From: Lytechinus variegatus
Lineage: Eukaryota; Echinodermata; Echinoidea; Temnopleuroida; Toxopneustidae
Direction of reading: 5' to 3'
Assembly (NCBI RefSeq): GCF_018143015.1
Contig: NC_054748.1
Coordinates: 18,862,225 to 18,926,224, forward strand
DNA length: 64,000 bases
The notes beneath the pieces were generated by a model. It worked only from the letters and a program-made list of their open reading frames with translations. It ran no database searches and was not told where the DNA came from. The position numbers and the translations under genes were made by a program. This document shows, one piece after another, positions 10,978 to 20,702 of the stretch (position 1 is its first letter; the number at the start of each line of letters is the position of its first letter).

Positions 10978-11254
10978 TGAAAAAAGTTTGTTGTCATGGT
11001 TACCTACAAACAACTTATTAACATAGAAACAAATTACGGTTTAAAAATGAATTTCTTATGTACTTCTTTTATGGAACCTTTTATATTATGCTAAAATCAA
11101 TTAATTTTCAGTTGATGAAAGTGAAAATAATCATTATATAGGTGGGAAAAATCAATTTACATTGACTTTATTCACAAGGCTCTACCAAACTGATCTGTAG
11201 TTAAAAGAACTACAGATGTCCCTTGACATTGAGGTGGGATCCAAACAAAATATA
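10978..11254. other. Non-coding interval
   Basis: AT-rich, no feature recognised. It would hold the 3' end of the MULE-derived gene. Confidence 0.3.
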
Positions 11255-11691
11255 CTTGGGAAGAGAGGCAAGAAGACTTAGAAGGAAGTTGGGCAGATCC
11301 GACATCATGTCATTCATGGGTGAAAGGCTCTGCCAAACTGGCCACAAGATCACCTATCAGAAGTGTAACAAGAATATGACATCCTTCATCTGCAAGGATT
11401 GCAGGCTACAACAATCTATATAGAAAGAGACGCAAAAGATCTTCAAGGAAGTCGGGCAGATGCCAGATCCGACATCATGTCATTCATGGTAGAAAGGCTC
11501 TGCCAAACTCGCCACAAGATCAACTGTCAGAGGTAATAACAAGAATATAGCATCCCTCATCTGCAAAGACTGTGTACATTTGTGCAGACTGTGATAGGTG
11601 TCTACATGCAAATCTCTTCTTCCATGACAGTCCTTCTCACCATTGTGGAAATGTTCCAGCAGAAAAGGATGAGGTGGATCATGACTCCTAA
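11255..11691 (+). pseudogene. Cys/His-rich coding remains, duplicated
   Basis: The block 11270-11400 (KLGRSDIMSFMGERLC.., then QKCNKNMTSFICKDC) is repeated with changes at 11430-11570. A further open stretch at 11578-11691 reads ICADCDRCLHANLFFHDSPS and then HHCG, ending in TAA. Together they look like a zinc-binding region with CxxC and CDxC pairs and late His/Cys, as seen in several transposase-associated proteins. Frames change between blocks, so no intact exon can be assembled. The family is not identified. Confidence 0.4.
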
Positions 11692-11739
11692 ACCAACAAC
11701 CAGTTGAAAATAGATGTACATCTACTTAGTTCAGGATAA

Positions 11740-11877
11740 TTGCTGCCAACATAGAAGCAATGCAGGAGGTTCCTCTACGACCGGTTGATGTGCGTGGCAT
11801 ACGTTACTGCAACGTCTGTCCTATGGAACCTGGTCCGACAATATCCTCCTTCGCATATCCGTGGCAGTACTGAATTG
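11740..11877 (+). pseudogene. Short open fragment with YCNVCP motif
   Basis: The frame reads IEAMQEVPLRPVDVRGIRYC, then NVCPMEPGPT, and stops at TGA. The CxxC and Pro/Gly pattern suggest coding origin. It is probably part of the same broken gene as its neighbours. Confidence 0.3.
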
Positions 11878-12080
11878 TGTCAGCACGATCTCCGTTTGTT
11901 CCGCAGAGTGGACAGGTGTATGCTTAAAGGATCGGACACATAGTGATGCCATCCTCGGACTTCAACTTGTGGCTGGCGTAAACCATCTCGCTTTCCCAAT
12001 TATTCTTACAGAAAATGCACCAGCTAGGCCGCCGTACCCGAGGCTCCAACTCTACCGTTGGTACTAGAGCATCGACCTGA

Positions 12081-12462
12081 TCCTCTCATTACTTTCGACA
12101 GTTCAGTAATATCAACGTTCAGAGGGAGAAATCCGGAGTAAGGTGTATTAGCAGTCGACACGGGGAGGCCAGATATGACGTTGTTGTTGAGATCGCTGAT
12201 AGCTGGATTCGTAATGACAGGAACATCGATCAAGACACCACTCCAAAACTGCAGCGTTGTAGATTGAAGAGGGATCAACGACCACTTCTCAACCTCACAC
12301 CAGGCCAAGACCAGTAACCACTCAAGTGAAGAAAAGCTTGTTCAATTGGCAGAAGAGGAGCATAAAATAAGATTAGAATATATGAGGGTCGACCACAAAT
12401 ACAGGATGAAATCCTCAAAGTCCAAAAGAAAACAGAGGATGTTAGCTCAAGTTTTATGTTGA
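12081..12462 (+). pseudogene. Coding block, copy 1, with a frameshift
   Basis: The first part (12081-12317) reads HYFRQFSNINVQ.., ARYDVVVEIADSWIRNDRN, then DTTPKLQRC, and meets TAA. From 12319 in the next frame it continues HSSEEKLVQLAEEEHKIRL, a charged helix ending SKRKQRMLAQVLC at TGA. The same order occurs in one frame at 12755-12910, so the shift in copy 1 is damage rather than a splice. Confidence 0.5.
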
Positions 12463-12754
12463 AATTAGTATAAATGAAGAATAAGTTTAATCATCTTAGT
12501 GTAAATAGTATGTTTGAGAGAGAGTGAAAGTACAGTAGACAATCAAGATACACTAAAAGGGGATGTTATGTAAAAAGTATTTAACTTACTTGTTCTCCAG
12601 AAACTTTTAAGATTATCTACATTTGCATGTGGGTATGTATAGCAATGTTTCAAAAAAACATTCAATTGCCTTACTTCGATTATATGATGACCTTTTTTTA
12701 AAACAAAGGATACGTTTCTTAAAAAATATATTAATGTTCTCTCCGAGTAATAAA

Positions 12755-12910
12755 AACACCACCCCAAAACTGCAGCGTCGTGGAGTGAAGAGGGGATCAA
12801 CAATCAATTCCCAACCCAAAACCAGGCCCAGACTAGCACATACCCACTCAAGTGAAGAAAATCTTGTTGAATTGGCAGAAGAGGAGCATGAAATTAACAC
12901 AGATAGGTAG
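12755..12910 (+). CDS. Coding block, copy 2, in frame
   Basis: Fifty-one codons read TTPKLQRRGVKRGS.., then HSSEENLVELAEEEHEI, and end TAG. It is the intact version of the block at 12200-12380: about 70 percent of residues agree and the indels are removed. The helical Glu-rich segment resembles the coiled tail often found beside Myb/SANT modules. It may be an exon of the gene ending at 13843. Confidence 0.4.
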   Translation, partial: NTTPKLQRRGVKRGSTINSQPKTRPRLAHTHSSEENLVELAEEEHEINTDR

Positions 12911-12912
12911 GC

Positions 12913-13032
12913 TTTGATTGGTCCATTGATGATTCTGAGTGGAGGTCACAAGAGAAGCTCTCAAAGCAACTCCTGGGGCTCTCCAAAGGAAGAGTCCTGG
13001 TCCTTTACCTCCGATGGGTCAGTGGCTCTTGA
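12913..13032 (+). CDS. Possible exon fragment
   Basis: Thirty-nine codons read FDWSIDDSEWRSQEKLSKQL, then LGLSKGRVLVLYLRW, and stop at TGA, just after an AG at 12909-12910. Composition is protein-like; no family recognised. Confidence 0.25.
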   Translation, partial: FDWSIDDSEWRSQEKLSKQLLGLSKGRVLVLYLRWVSGS

Positions 13033-13092
13033 GAGGGCAATGAGATGATCAATTTACATCATTTCAATTAATTTGGGGCCTGGTACAATATA

Positions 13093-13275
13093 TGACCAGA
13101 GAAGTGTGACCAACATCAGGGGTATTCTGGGTTTTTCCCCGATAAATAGTGCATGATTACCTGACAGGCCATCTCTGCTCAATCACTGGACGCACTTTCG
13201 AAATCAACAAGAGGAAGGCAATGGATAATCCATGGCCAGATAAGTGGGACCAATGTCAGGGGTATTCTAGGTATT
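13093..13275 (+). repeat. Pair of diverged direct repeats
   Basis: About 50 bases at 13093 (CCAGAGAAGTGTGACCAACA, then TCAGGGGTATTCTGGGT) recur at 13231 with about 80 percent identity. It is another local duplication in the same broken gene. Confidence 0.6.
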
Positions 13276-13348
13276 TCTCCCACAATTACTATTTATGTTG
13301 GTGTTATCTGTGCTTCATACCCAGATAAAGATGGAAGAGTTGGACTGA

Positions 13349-13843
13349 GAAGCTCTTATCAAAACGGCTAGAGACAATACCAGACAACTGGCACAAGAGA
13401 TCACCTCAAATTCAAGTATCAAATCGTTTCTTCAGGATGATCTTGTTCGACTCAAAATTCGAACAACAAATGCCACCAAACTAGAGCAAACAACACTAAT
13501 GGAATATCAGTATGATATTGATGGTGTTAGAGAGAATAATTAGATTATTAACAAAGTGGGTCTTCACTAAAAATGTTAGTTATGTCTCCTTTCATTTTTA
13601 TACAGTTCTCAAGTCAATCAAATTGTTCACAGCCATGGCAAGAGACGCAAATTTACAGATGCAGAAAACGATGCAATTTCTCGCTCGCTTGAAGAGGACA
13701 TAAGCAACAGATTGCCATCGAGAATCCAGTCGATTAAAAACTCATTACTGTTCAACACAGAAGCTGCAAGGGTACTACAAAGTAGGACACCCCAGCAAAT
13801 AAGAGATCGGGTTCGTAACATGATAACACAAGCAAAAAAATAA
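13349..13843 (+). CDS. 3' exons of a SANT/Myb-like protein gene, with poly(A) signal
   Basis: Exon 13349-13509 (ALIKTARDNTRQLAQEITSN, then RLKIRTTNATKLEQ) ends in phase 2 at CA|GTATGA. A short intron (13510-13605) ends in the strong acceptor TTTCATTTTTATACAG. The last exon, 13606-13843, reads HSHGKRRKFTDAENDAISRS, continues LQSRTPQQIRDRVRNMI and ends TAA. The last exon has the spacing of a SANT/Myb-like helix set (acidic first helix, then a QIRDRVRN recognition-type helix) without the usual tryptophans. AATAAA lies at 13897-13902. Upstream exons are in the damaged region from 11255, so the gene may be dead or a transposon accessory gene; Harbinger elements carry such a protein, but no Harbinger transposase is visible. 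Confidence 0.5.
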
Positions 13844-13896
13844 ACAAGATTCCTCCAATTACTGCCATTTCAATTAACCTTTTATTTGAGACTAAG

Positions 13897-13902
13897 AATA
13901 AA
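13897..13902 (+). terminator. Polyadenylation signal AATAAA
   Basis: Fifty-four bases after the TAA at 13841-13843, in a T-rich 3' flank, the expected position for a 3' end. Confidence 0.55.
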
Positions 13903-14252
13903 TTCTTTGTAACTTATGATGCTATTTAATGAGTCCCCAGCACTGTTTATCATGGATTTGTAAATTAATACAAGTCATTTGACACTGATCGTGTTAAACA
14001 AAGGTAATTCTAATTGCTCGGGGAAAAACATTTTCCCGAACAATGTTAGTGGGGTTTTTAAAACTTTTTTATATGTGCTTGTGTGCGTGAAATTATCTTG
14101 AGATGGAGGGCGCCCTAACCACCGAGTGAGACACCATGTCTTCATGCTGAACTCTTTTAATTTTCACCTTTCCTAAAACTGATTTTACTCAATGGTGGTA
14201 AAAAGGCATGTTGATTCGTTGATTTAAGTTTTCAAGTCAATATTGATTCATA

Positions 14253-14575
14253 ATGAGCTCCAAAAGGATGCAGGACACCCCTGAAAAGATGAAATATTCA
14301 TCCGTCGCCAAGAAGGTTGTATACGATAGCGATGGGGCATCTTCAAGTGCGCTACCGCAAGGCACCGTCGGGTCTGACGGGCAACCTCCCCGCAGTGGTT
14401 CACCTTATTCGCTCAGAGATATGAGGAGCGAAGACTTCTCAAAGCGGATCTTGCAAAAGAGAAAAAACTAGATTACCTCAAGAGACTGAAATCGGAGGGA
14501 AAGAAGCCTTTCTTTTTATTCTCTGCAAGGATTGGTGTTCGTAACTCAGAAGGAAAACTATTCATTGTTGGCTGA
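14253..14575 (+). pseudogene. Two overlapping frames of one former coding region
   Basis: Frame 1 starts at ATG 14253 (MSSKRMQDTPEKMKYSSVAK..) and runs Ser/Gly-rich to about 14415, then degenerates to a stop. Frame 2 takes over at the same place with RYEERRLLKADLAKEKKLDY, then LKRLKSEGKKPFFLF, and stops at 14573-14575. The switch from sensible protein in one frame to sensible protein in the other implies a one-base indel near 14410. The basic helix followed by GKKPFFL loosely recalls ribosome-biogenesis proteins such as RRP36, but the match is short. Confidence 0.35.
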
Positions 14576-14917
14576 TTTCTCTTAACCGCTGCATTGAGTG
14601 GTTAACATACATGTACAAGGTTTGAAATTTAGCTTACAAAAATTTTGTTCTATTTTCCTTTTACTGAGGTTTTACTGAGGTATGCAGCTGGCACAGGGCC
14701 TACATCACAAGTTATACTCGATACTTGTGGTAGTTGTTGTTTTTTGTTATCTTTAATGCTTTCTTCACAATGTTTCCATGTTTATGGTATTTTAAATTTG
14801 TAAAACAGTAGCTCACAGTATGTCATATTTTACTTTTCTCATCCTATGTAGGTACAGGTCAACATAGATAATCTAGATAGTAGGAAGAGTAATGTCCTCT
14901 TGATATTGGTAAAGATA

Positions 14918-15425
14918 AAATAAGAGGAACAATTTAAAACAAGTTTCATAACAATTGGCTGTGAAATAAGCAAGTCTTGTTGTACTTTCTATGGGGATTG
15001 GCTGTGAAATAAGCAAGTCTTGTTGTACTTTCTATGGGGATCCTCAAATAGGCAAACATACTTTCAAATGGCTCATTTTGTGGACAACTCTCCATTTGTT
15101 TTGTACACAATTTTTCAGATTCGCATAATTATCTTTAAAAAATAATTACTGCCATATGACTGAGCATAACATATGTAAAGCAAAATATAATTCACACCAC
15201 ATATGTCACGGTAGGGAATAGATGGTGTGAAGAATGTAAAACAATGGGAAAAGTCTGAAAATATGTGTACAAAACAAATGGAGGGTTGTCCATAAAATCT
15301 GCATGTTTGCCAACTTGAGGATCCCATAGGAAGAAAAACAAGACTTCTCAAACTTTCATATTAACTTGCTTATTCAGCAACCGATTTTTTATGAAACTTG
15401 CTTAAATTGTTCCGCTCATTTTCTC
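14918..15425. mobile_element. Fold-back element with arms of about 200 bp
   Basis: Left arm (about 14918-15130) and right arm (about 15230-15425) are inverted copies: GAGGAACAATTTAAA, AAGTCTTGTT, GGGATCCTCAA and CTCCATTTGTTTTGTACACA recur reversed. The spacer is about 100 bases. A 43-bp direct duplication (14954-15039, starting ATTGGCTGTGAAATAAGC) lies in the left arm only, so it arose after the fold-back formed. Confidence 0.75.
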
Positions 15426-15836
15426 TTTTTAATAAGATTGCTTCTCTTCTTGGGTTTTGGTTTCCTTTAACCATTCTCATGAAAATTGGATGGCACACTC
15501 TTCTTGGGCTAAAGATGAGCAGGACAAATTGCGTTGCCACAGGAATGGAATACATGTATAGCCCTGTAGATAAAATCCCACACTATTATTATGCCAATTT
15601 TCAAAGGTGTTGGTGAAATTGGCAGTTAATATATAAACGTACATGGCATGTTCTTGAACAGGGAGGGGACAGCCAATAGTGCCAGCAAGGTTACATGTAA
15701 GTGGTGAAATGTACTAATAACCTTGAACACACGATACCAGCATATAATGTCAATTTGTTTGCTGCCATATATTTTTTATTTGATTAAAAAAACACAAAGA
15801 AAGACTTTTGGGAATAGGATTTTTAAATCACGAGTC

Positions 15837-15983
15837 ATGAATCATGAGTTTTCACGCCCTGGTCCTTCAGCCTCTCCACATTCTTATTCGCATGGCACAG
15901 CACAGTCAGAAACATATTTGGGTGTTCCACAAGAACCAGCTAACTATGAAGCCCCTAGCTACTATACTTTCCCTGGCCAGTAA
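15837..15983 (+). CDS. Possible short exon, Ser/Tyr/Pro-rich
   Basis: The frame reads MNHEFSRPGPSASPHSYSHG, then QEPANYEAPSYYTFPGQ, and stops at TAA. The sequence GGCCA|GTAAAT at its end is also a fair donor. The composition is that of a real disordered protein segment rather than random AT-rich DNA. Nothing adjacent confirms it. Confidence 0.3.
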   Translation: MNHEFSRPGPSASPHSYSHGTAQSETYLGVPQEPANYEAPSYYTFPGQ

Positions 15984-16374
15984 ATATAAAGATTTGTACT
16001 GTATTGGTAATCTGATGAAGGACATAAATGTCCCATTTGATTATTTTCCTATTTTATCGAAATAATCATTTTGATCAGTAGGACTTTAAGGGGGGGGGGG
16101 CAAACAATTGTTTGAATGCTTTAATCCGAACAGCAGTTTCCAGCAACTGGCCCCTACAAACATGTACCATGTAAGAGTCAATACCCAATTATAATGAAAG
16201 TGAATTTGTATCAAACCATTTGGTACATCTCGTATAGAACAATTATAAGAATAGGTTCAATGTCACCCAGTTTTACATAATTCTTTTCCTACACACAATA
16301 TGTTTTACAATTCTTAATTTTTTTCCTTGTAATTAAAGGTCAAAATCATTAAAAGGACAAGGTGCCCATCAGCA

Positions 16375-17631
16375 ATGGATCCAGAGACCTACAAGCTGGT
16401 GTTTGATGCATAGAGTAGTGGACATCGCGGGGCGACAAAGACTGCTAAGGAAGAAAACACGAAAAGGCACAGAGTGAGTAGATTTCTGCGAAAGTGGTCA
16501 GGTGTACGGATACAGAAGATTTTAATACAACCCAGTTACTAGAGACTTGGAAGATCGACTGGTTTTTCCCACTCATGATGCATACAGAATCATTGTCACA
16601 ACAGATGAAAATGATGAGCTATCGGAAAGCTTCTATCGCGAAACTATATACAAATAGCGAATAGGCAGGAGTGCGATGGTGCGAGATTTCGCATGAGGTG
16701 AAAGAAAGATGCTCTATTCAACAAGGCGTTAGCCAAGTTGAATAGAGCGTTTCTTTCTTTCACCGAATGCGAAATCTTGCACCATTGCACGAATAAGAAT
16801 ATTCGCCATTTGTGTTGTACAACACCTCGATATCTAGCGAAAATATGAAAAAAAACAAGAGTTTTTCCCTCCAGTAATCTATGAAATGGGAGCAAAAATA
16901 TTGAAAGCGAAAAGTAAAATCCCACAAGCCGGGCCCACAAGCGCACATGATCTTGGACAGCATTGCGCATTAGCCAGCGGGCTGCACGCGTATTATCATC
17001 TTATTCAATGAAATCGCATTGTGACGTCACCTAAGGCCGTGCAATGGTACATTTTGGATGGTACGTCTTGTGTGCAGCGGTACGAATGTGTGACATTCAG
17101 CCTCCCATTTGATAGCGTATAACAAGCTAAGTAGGCGTTGTACAACAGGAGATGGCGCACTCAAACTGACAAAGAGAATTCAAGAGGTGTTTGTTGGTCT
17201 CAATAAGAGCATGATCCAAAAGTGGTTGAACAAAAAAACCATCGGTCCAGAAGACCAAGCCCCAATTCCAAAACTGTGCACCACTCATTCCTGTAGGGGC
17301 GTGCAGTGTAATGGAAAGGAATCAAGTGGACTTGGTGGACAGGAGGAACGTTGGTGGAGAGGGTTATTACAATTACATATTGAGTGTGATTGATGTCTTT
17401 AGCAGGTACTTGTTCCTGAAGGCACTTAAATCAAAGACTTCCGAAGAGGTAGCTGGTGTTCTCGCAAATGTATATGAGGTATTTGGACCCCCCAAAATCT
17501 TACAAGCAGACAGAGGAACGGAATTTAAGGGAACTGTTCGGCTGCTGATGAGTCGACTTGGTGTAAAAATAATCCTCAGTGCACCTTACAAGCCAGAATC
17601 ACAAGGGAAAGTAAGAATATCCAATAATTAG
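16375..17631 (+). pseudogene. Ginger/Gypsy-type DDE integrase, decayed
   Basis: An N-terminal part begins at ATG 16375 (MDPETYKLVFDA, then TAG) and continues in frame with KRHRVSRFLRKWSG. At 16541 another frame gives LVFPTHDAYRII and SFYRETIYK. A fold-back element interrupts it at about 16660-17090. It resumes LTKRIQEVFVGLNKSMIQKW, and after a frameshift near 17300 the catalytic core is open at 17311-17631: QVDLVD, VIDVFSRYLFLKAL, KILQADRGTEFKG, PYKPESQGK, showing the D..D..E triad. GGGAAA is followed by GTAAGA, a possible donor. It belongs to the cut-and-paste or retrotransposon integrase group that also gave KRBA2-like and GIN1-like genes. At least three inactivating changes make it dead. 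Confidence 0.75.
16660..17090. mobile_element. MITE with internal hairpin, inside the integrase pseudogene
   Basis: A near-perfect hairpin has arms 16671-16722 and 16737-16790 (GTGCGATGGTGCGAGATTTC against its complement; GTTGAATAGAGC at the loop). It is followed by a G/C-richer part with TGACGTCA at about 17021 and a CAATGGTACATTTTGGATGG end. Integrase coding stops at its left edge and resumes at its right edge, so it is a later insertion; exact borders are uncertain. Confidence 0.6.
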
Positions 17632-18170
17632 GTGATCTGTCAATCGACAGATCAACTATTAATTTCGTAAGAATTTTCTTTTATATTTATTTCTTAATTT
17701 TTATTTTTCAACCCTTTTCTTGTTACCATAAAATCTCCATATCTACATCATCAATTATCTTCAAAATATCATCAGATATGGGGACTTATCATGTCATGTG
17801 TATAAAGCAAGTTCAAGGTCAAAAGGTCATCATGACGTCATCTAGACGCCATTTTGTAAAATCCCATTATCAATCATATCTTCATTATCAATTATCAAAA
17901 ATTAACAATATTTACATCACATTTACTTCAGGTCAAGGGTCAACTGCCCATGTCCAACAACAACGAAATCAAAATGCAAATGATTATAAACGGGAAAAAA
18001 ATTTTTTTTTTGCCGAAGTGAATCATCTGCTGCTAAACATAAACCCAATATAAGACCGACTGAAGGTGAACTTTCTCAATAGTGACGTATACTTTTTCAA
18101 CCTAAGTCTTGTTTGTTATTGTCACTTTAAGTTATCGTAATTGCCTCCATTTTATTGCGTATCATTACAG
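17611..18170. other. Inserted or intronic AT-rich segment between integrase and MULE fragments
   Basis: It starts at a GTAAGA donor-like site and ends at a TATCATTACAG acceptor-like site. Near the left end GATCTGTCAATCGACAGATC is a perfect palindrome. TGACGTCA occurs at about 17834. No coding. Confidence 0.4.
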
Positions 18171-19029
18171 GTTGTATGCTAAAATCTTCAAGAAACAATA
18201 TGGAGCAGCAACTGGTGAAGAGATGTATGCTGACCTTGAAAGGAAGAGCAGCACCAGTTATGAGCCAAAATTGAAGTGACACCTGACAATCAAACAATCG
18301 TTGCCATTTGCATTCCTCTTACGAAGAGGGTACATGAAACATAGTGGCGAGATCATTTTCGTTGATTCAAGCGGGAACTGTGACCGTCACAACAGTCGCA
18401 TCTTTGTGGTTCTAACACACTCATCTGCTGGAGGCCTTCCACTTGGGATGCTCATAACTACGTCAGAATCAACGCCCACAATTCAAGCAGGATTTAGTCT
18501 CCTCCAGTCTATCCTACCAGAGAGAGCATTTTTTGGAAGGGGTGCAACGGGGCCGCAAGTTATCATGACAGACGACTGCAAGTCCCTCCGTCAAGGACTG
18601 CATGCAGCGTATCCCCAGTCATCGTTGATCCTGTGTGTTTTTCACCTTCTACAGGCCCTCTGGAGATGGTTGTGGGACACAAATAACCATATTAGCAAGC
18701 AGGATTGTCCACACCTACCTAACACCTTAAAGGAGCTTATTTATGTCAACAACTCCTTAGATCTAGAAAGCTGATTTCTACAGATTCAGGAAGATGAGGT
18801 AGTTGCAAGGTATCAAAAATTCAAGGAGCACTTAGCAGATATCTTCGCGAGGCGCAGTGCTTGGGCTCTTTGTCTTCACCAATCTGCAAAACTGCCTCTT
18901 CGAGGAAACATCACGAACAACTTCGTTGAGGGTGCCATGCAGGTAATCATGGAGGTGTTCAACCGACTCAAAGCCTTCAATGTTACCCAGTTGTTTCACT
19001 TCTTTGTTACCCGTTTGACTGCATACTAT
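18171..19029 (+). pseudogene. MULE transposase, decayed second copy
   Basis: Starting at an acceptor, LYAKIFKKQYGAATGEEMYA is in frame. A shift near 18268 continues TPDNQTIVAICIPLTKRVHE, and another near 18336 leads to the long open core (HSGEIIFVDSSGN, then HSSAGGLPLGMLITTSES, VIMTDDCKSLRQGL, LCVFHLLQALWRW). An in-frame TGA at about 18772 is followed by LADIFARRSAWALCL, LRGNITNNFVEGAM and FNRLKAFNVTQLFHFF. FVDSSGN and MTDDC carry the first two catalytic acids, CVFH is the CxxH motif, and NITNNFVE corresponds to the last. Two frameshifts and a stop make it inactive. It is truncated at 19029 by a SINE-like ATT tail. It is a different subfamily from the gene at 3312-10977. Confidence 0.85.
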
Positions 19030-20570
19030 TATTATTATCATTATCAAGTCCTGTTTATACAGGGAATAGCCTGCATACTGTTCTCACAGGGGGCCCTGTT
19101 ACAAGTGTAGATAAGCAAAGGAAACAAAAACAGAACAATACAACAAAAAGAAAATAGTCCTATAGACAAATATTGTGAGTTTTCAAAAAGACAAAATAAA
19201 AATCACTTTGATCCTAGGTGGACAAATTAATCAACATCTTGTAAAAGCAAAGTGAATGAAGGGGTTCAAACCTGGAAGATAAAATGACTTAAACTGCATG
19301 TAAGTAGCGAATATCTAAATTGTTAAGGTTTAGATTAGGACAAGAACCTTTTTATTATGAAATAAACCTAACATGATTGTATAAATCGATATAGCAATGG
19401 AAAATAATTTTCAGAGTGACGAAATTTACATTTGAGACCCATGGTTTTCTTGACAGTTAATTGAGGTAAACTTGAGCTGTGCGAATACTGAGATTGACAA
19501 ATTTGAGCGGGGAGCGAGGTTGGATGGAAGGAAAAGGCGAGTTGAGATAGAAGGGGAGAGATTGCGAGAGGGAGGTCGAGAGAAAAAAGAGGGGGGGAGT
19601 GTGACACTAGAGAGAAGGGAACAGAGATTGAGATGGAGGGGGGGGAGTGAGGGCAATATTTGAATCCATTCATTCATTCATGTTTCATAAAGAAACAGAG
19701 ATGGTGCGAGAGGCTGGGTAGGGGGAGAAAGATAGTATCCAAAAGTGGGGGGAGGGCAAAGAGAAAGAGTACTTGGCCATCATAGAAAAAGAAACACTGA
19801 TATTCGCCGATGGGGGTGACGAGGACATTACGACGAGTCAATTCATCCCGCAATTCATGATTCATAAAGAAACAGAGAGCGTGTGACAGAGCATAGAGTC
19901 GAGCTATTACAGGGGAAGGGAGATTGCAAGAGAGAGGGGAGAGAGAAATCGTTCATTACTTTAATGTACAAATTGATGAAGCTATAGAACTATCGCGAAG
20001 TCCATGCGCCTGCGCACTTCATTTTTTAGCTCAACTCATGAATAATTCATGCACCATAGTGCTCCCATGTACGGAAAAAATATTTGCGTACCCGCGGGCT
20101 GGCATTATGAGACTACATGATCCGAATGTTGCATGCTGAGTGATCATACAGGTACTATATGAGTAATGAGATGGCGCTTTTCAAAGTGGCTCTGGCTTAT
20201 TGGTTTTAAAGATTACGAAAGCATAAAATATCAATTTCCCCTGCCTTGAATGTTTAACATCATTTACACTCAAGATAAAAAAATATTTTCTATCTTACAC
20301 ATGTGTCTGACTGTCGCTATGGGAACAGTCAGATAAAAACAGTCAGCATCATTTCATAAATAACCTCCCATTATTAAACGCTTACCACAATGTTCACAGA
20401 TGATCAAGTGACATGAGCCGATGCTGTAACACCTAATCATCTAGACACAGATGCAGCAATTGCCCTTCTAAAGGGTCTACTACACTTAACCCTCTCACTC
20501 TCAGATTCACCAATACCATATATTGCACACCAGTCTCACGGTTGGAGGAGGGTTAACGGATCGGGGTTCC
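19030..20570. other. Intergenic, with a purine-rich tract
   Basis: (ATT)n at 19027-19046 marks an element boundary. From about 19500 to 19660 the plus strand is nearly pure G/A. Short direct repeats (CATAAAGAAACAGAGA at 19687 and 19863) occur. The right part should hold the 3' UTR of IFTAP; I see no clear poly(A) signal for it. Confidence 0.4.
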
Positions 20571-20702
20571 TCAGCTTCCAGATGGCATAAATCCAGATGG
20601 AGGTCCATGACCAGGCGCCCATTTGGGGGTGAGGATGACATTGTCGTAGTCAAAGTCGGGATCGATGCTGAATGGCTGGACATCATCCAGAGGCACAGAC
20701 AC
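20571..20702 (-). CDS. IFTAP: IFTAP exon 6, conserved C-terminus and stop
   Basis: Forty-three residues from VSVPLDDVQPFSIDPDFDYD, then NVILTPKW, followed by a short Gly/Pro tail and TGA (complement of 20571-20573). This exon carries the family's most conserved motif. The Gly/Pro/Ser tail after it is shorter than and unlike the charged tail of vertebrate proteins. Confidence 0.88.
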   Translation of the reverse strand: MSVPLDDVQPFSIDPDFDYDNVILTPKWAPGHGPPSGFMPSGS

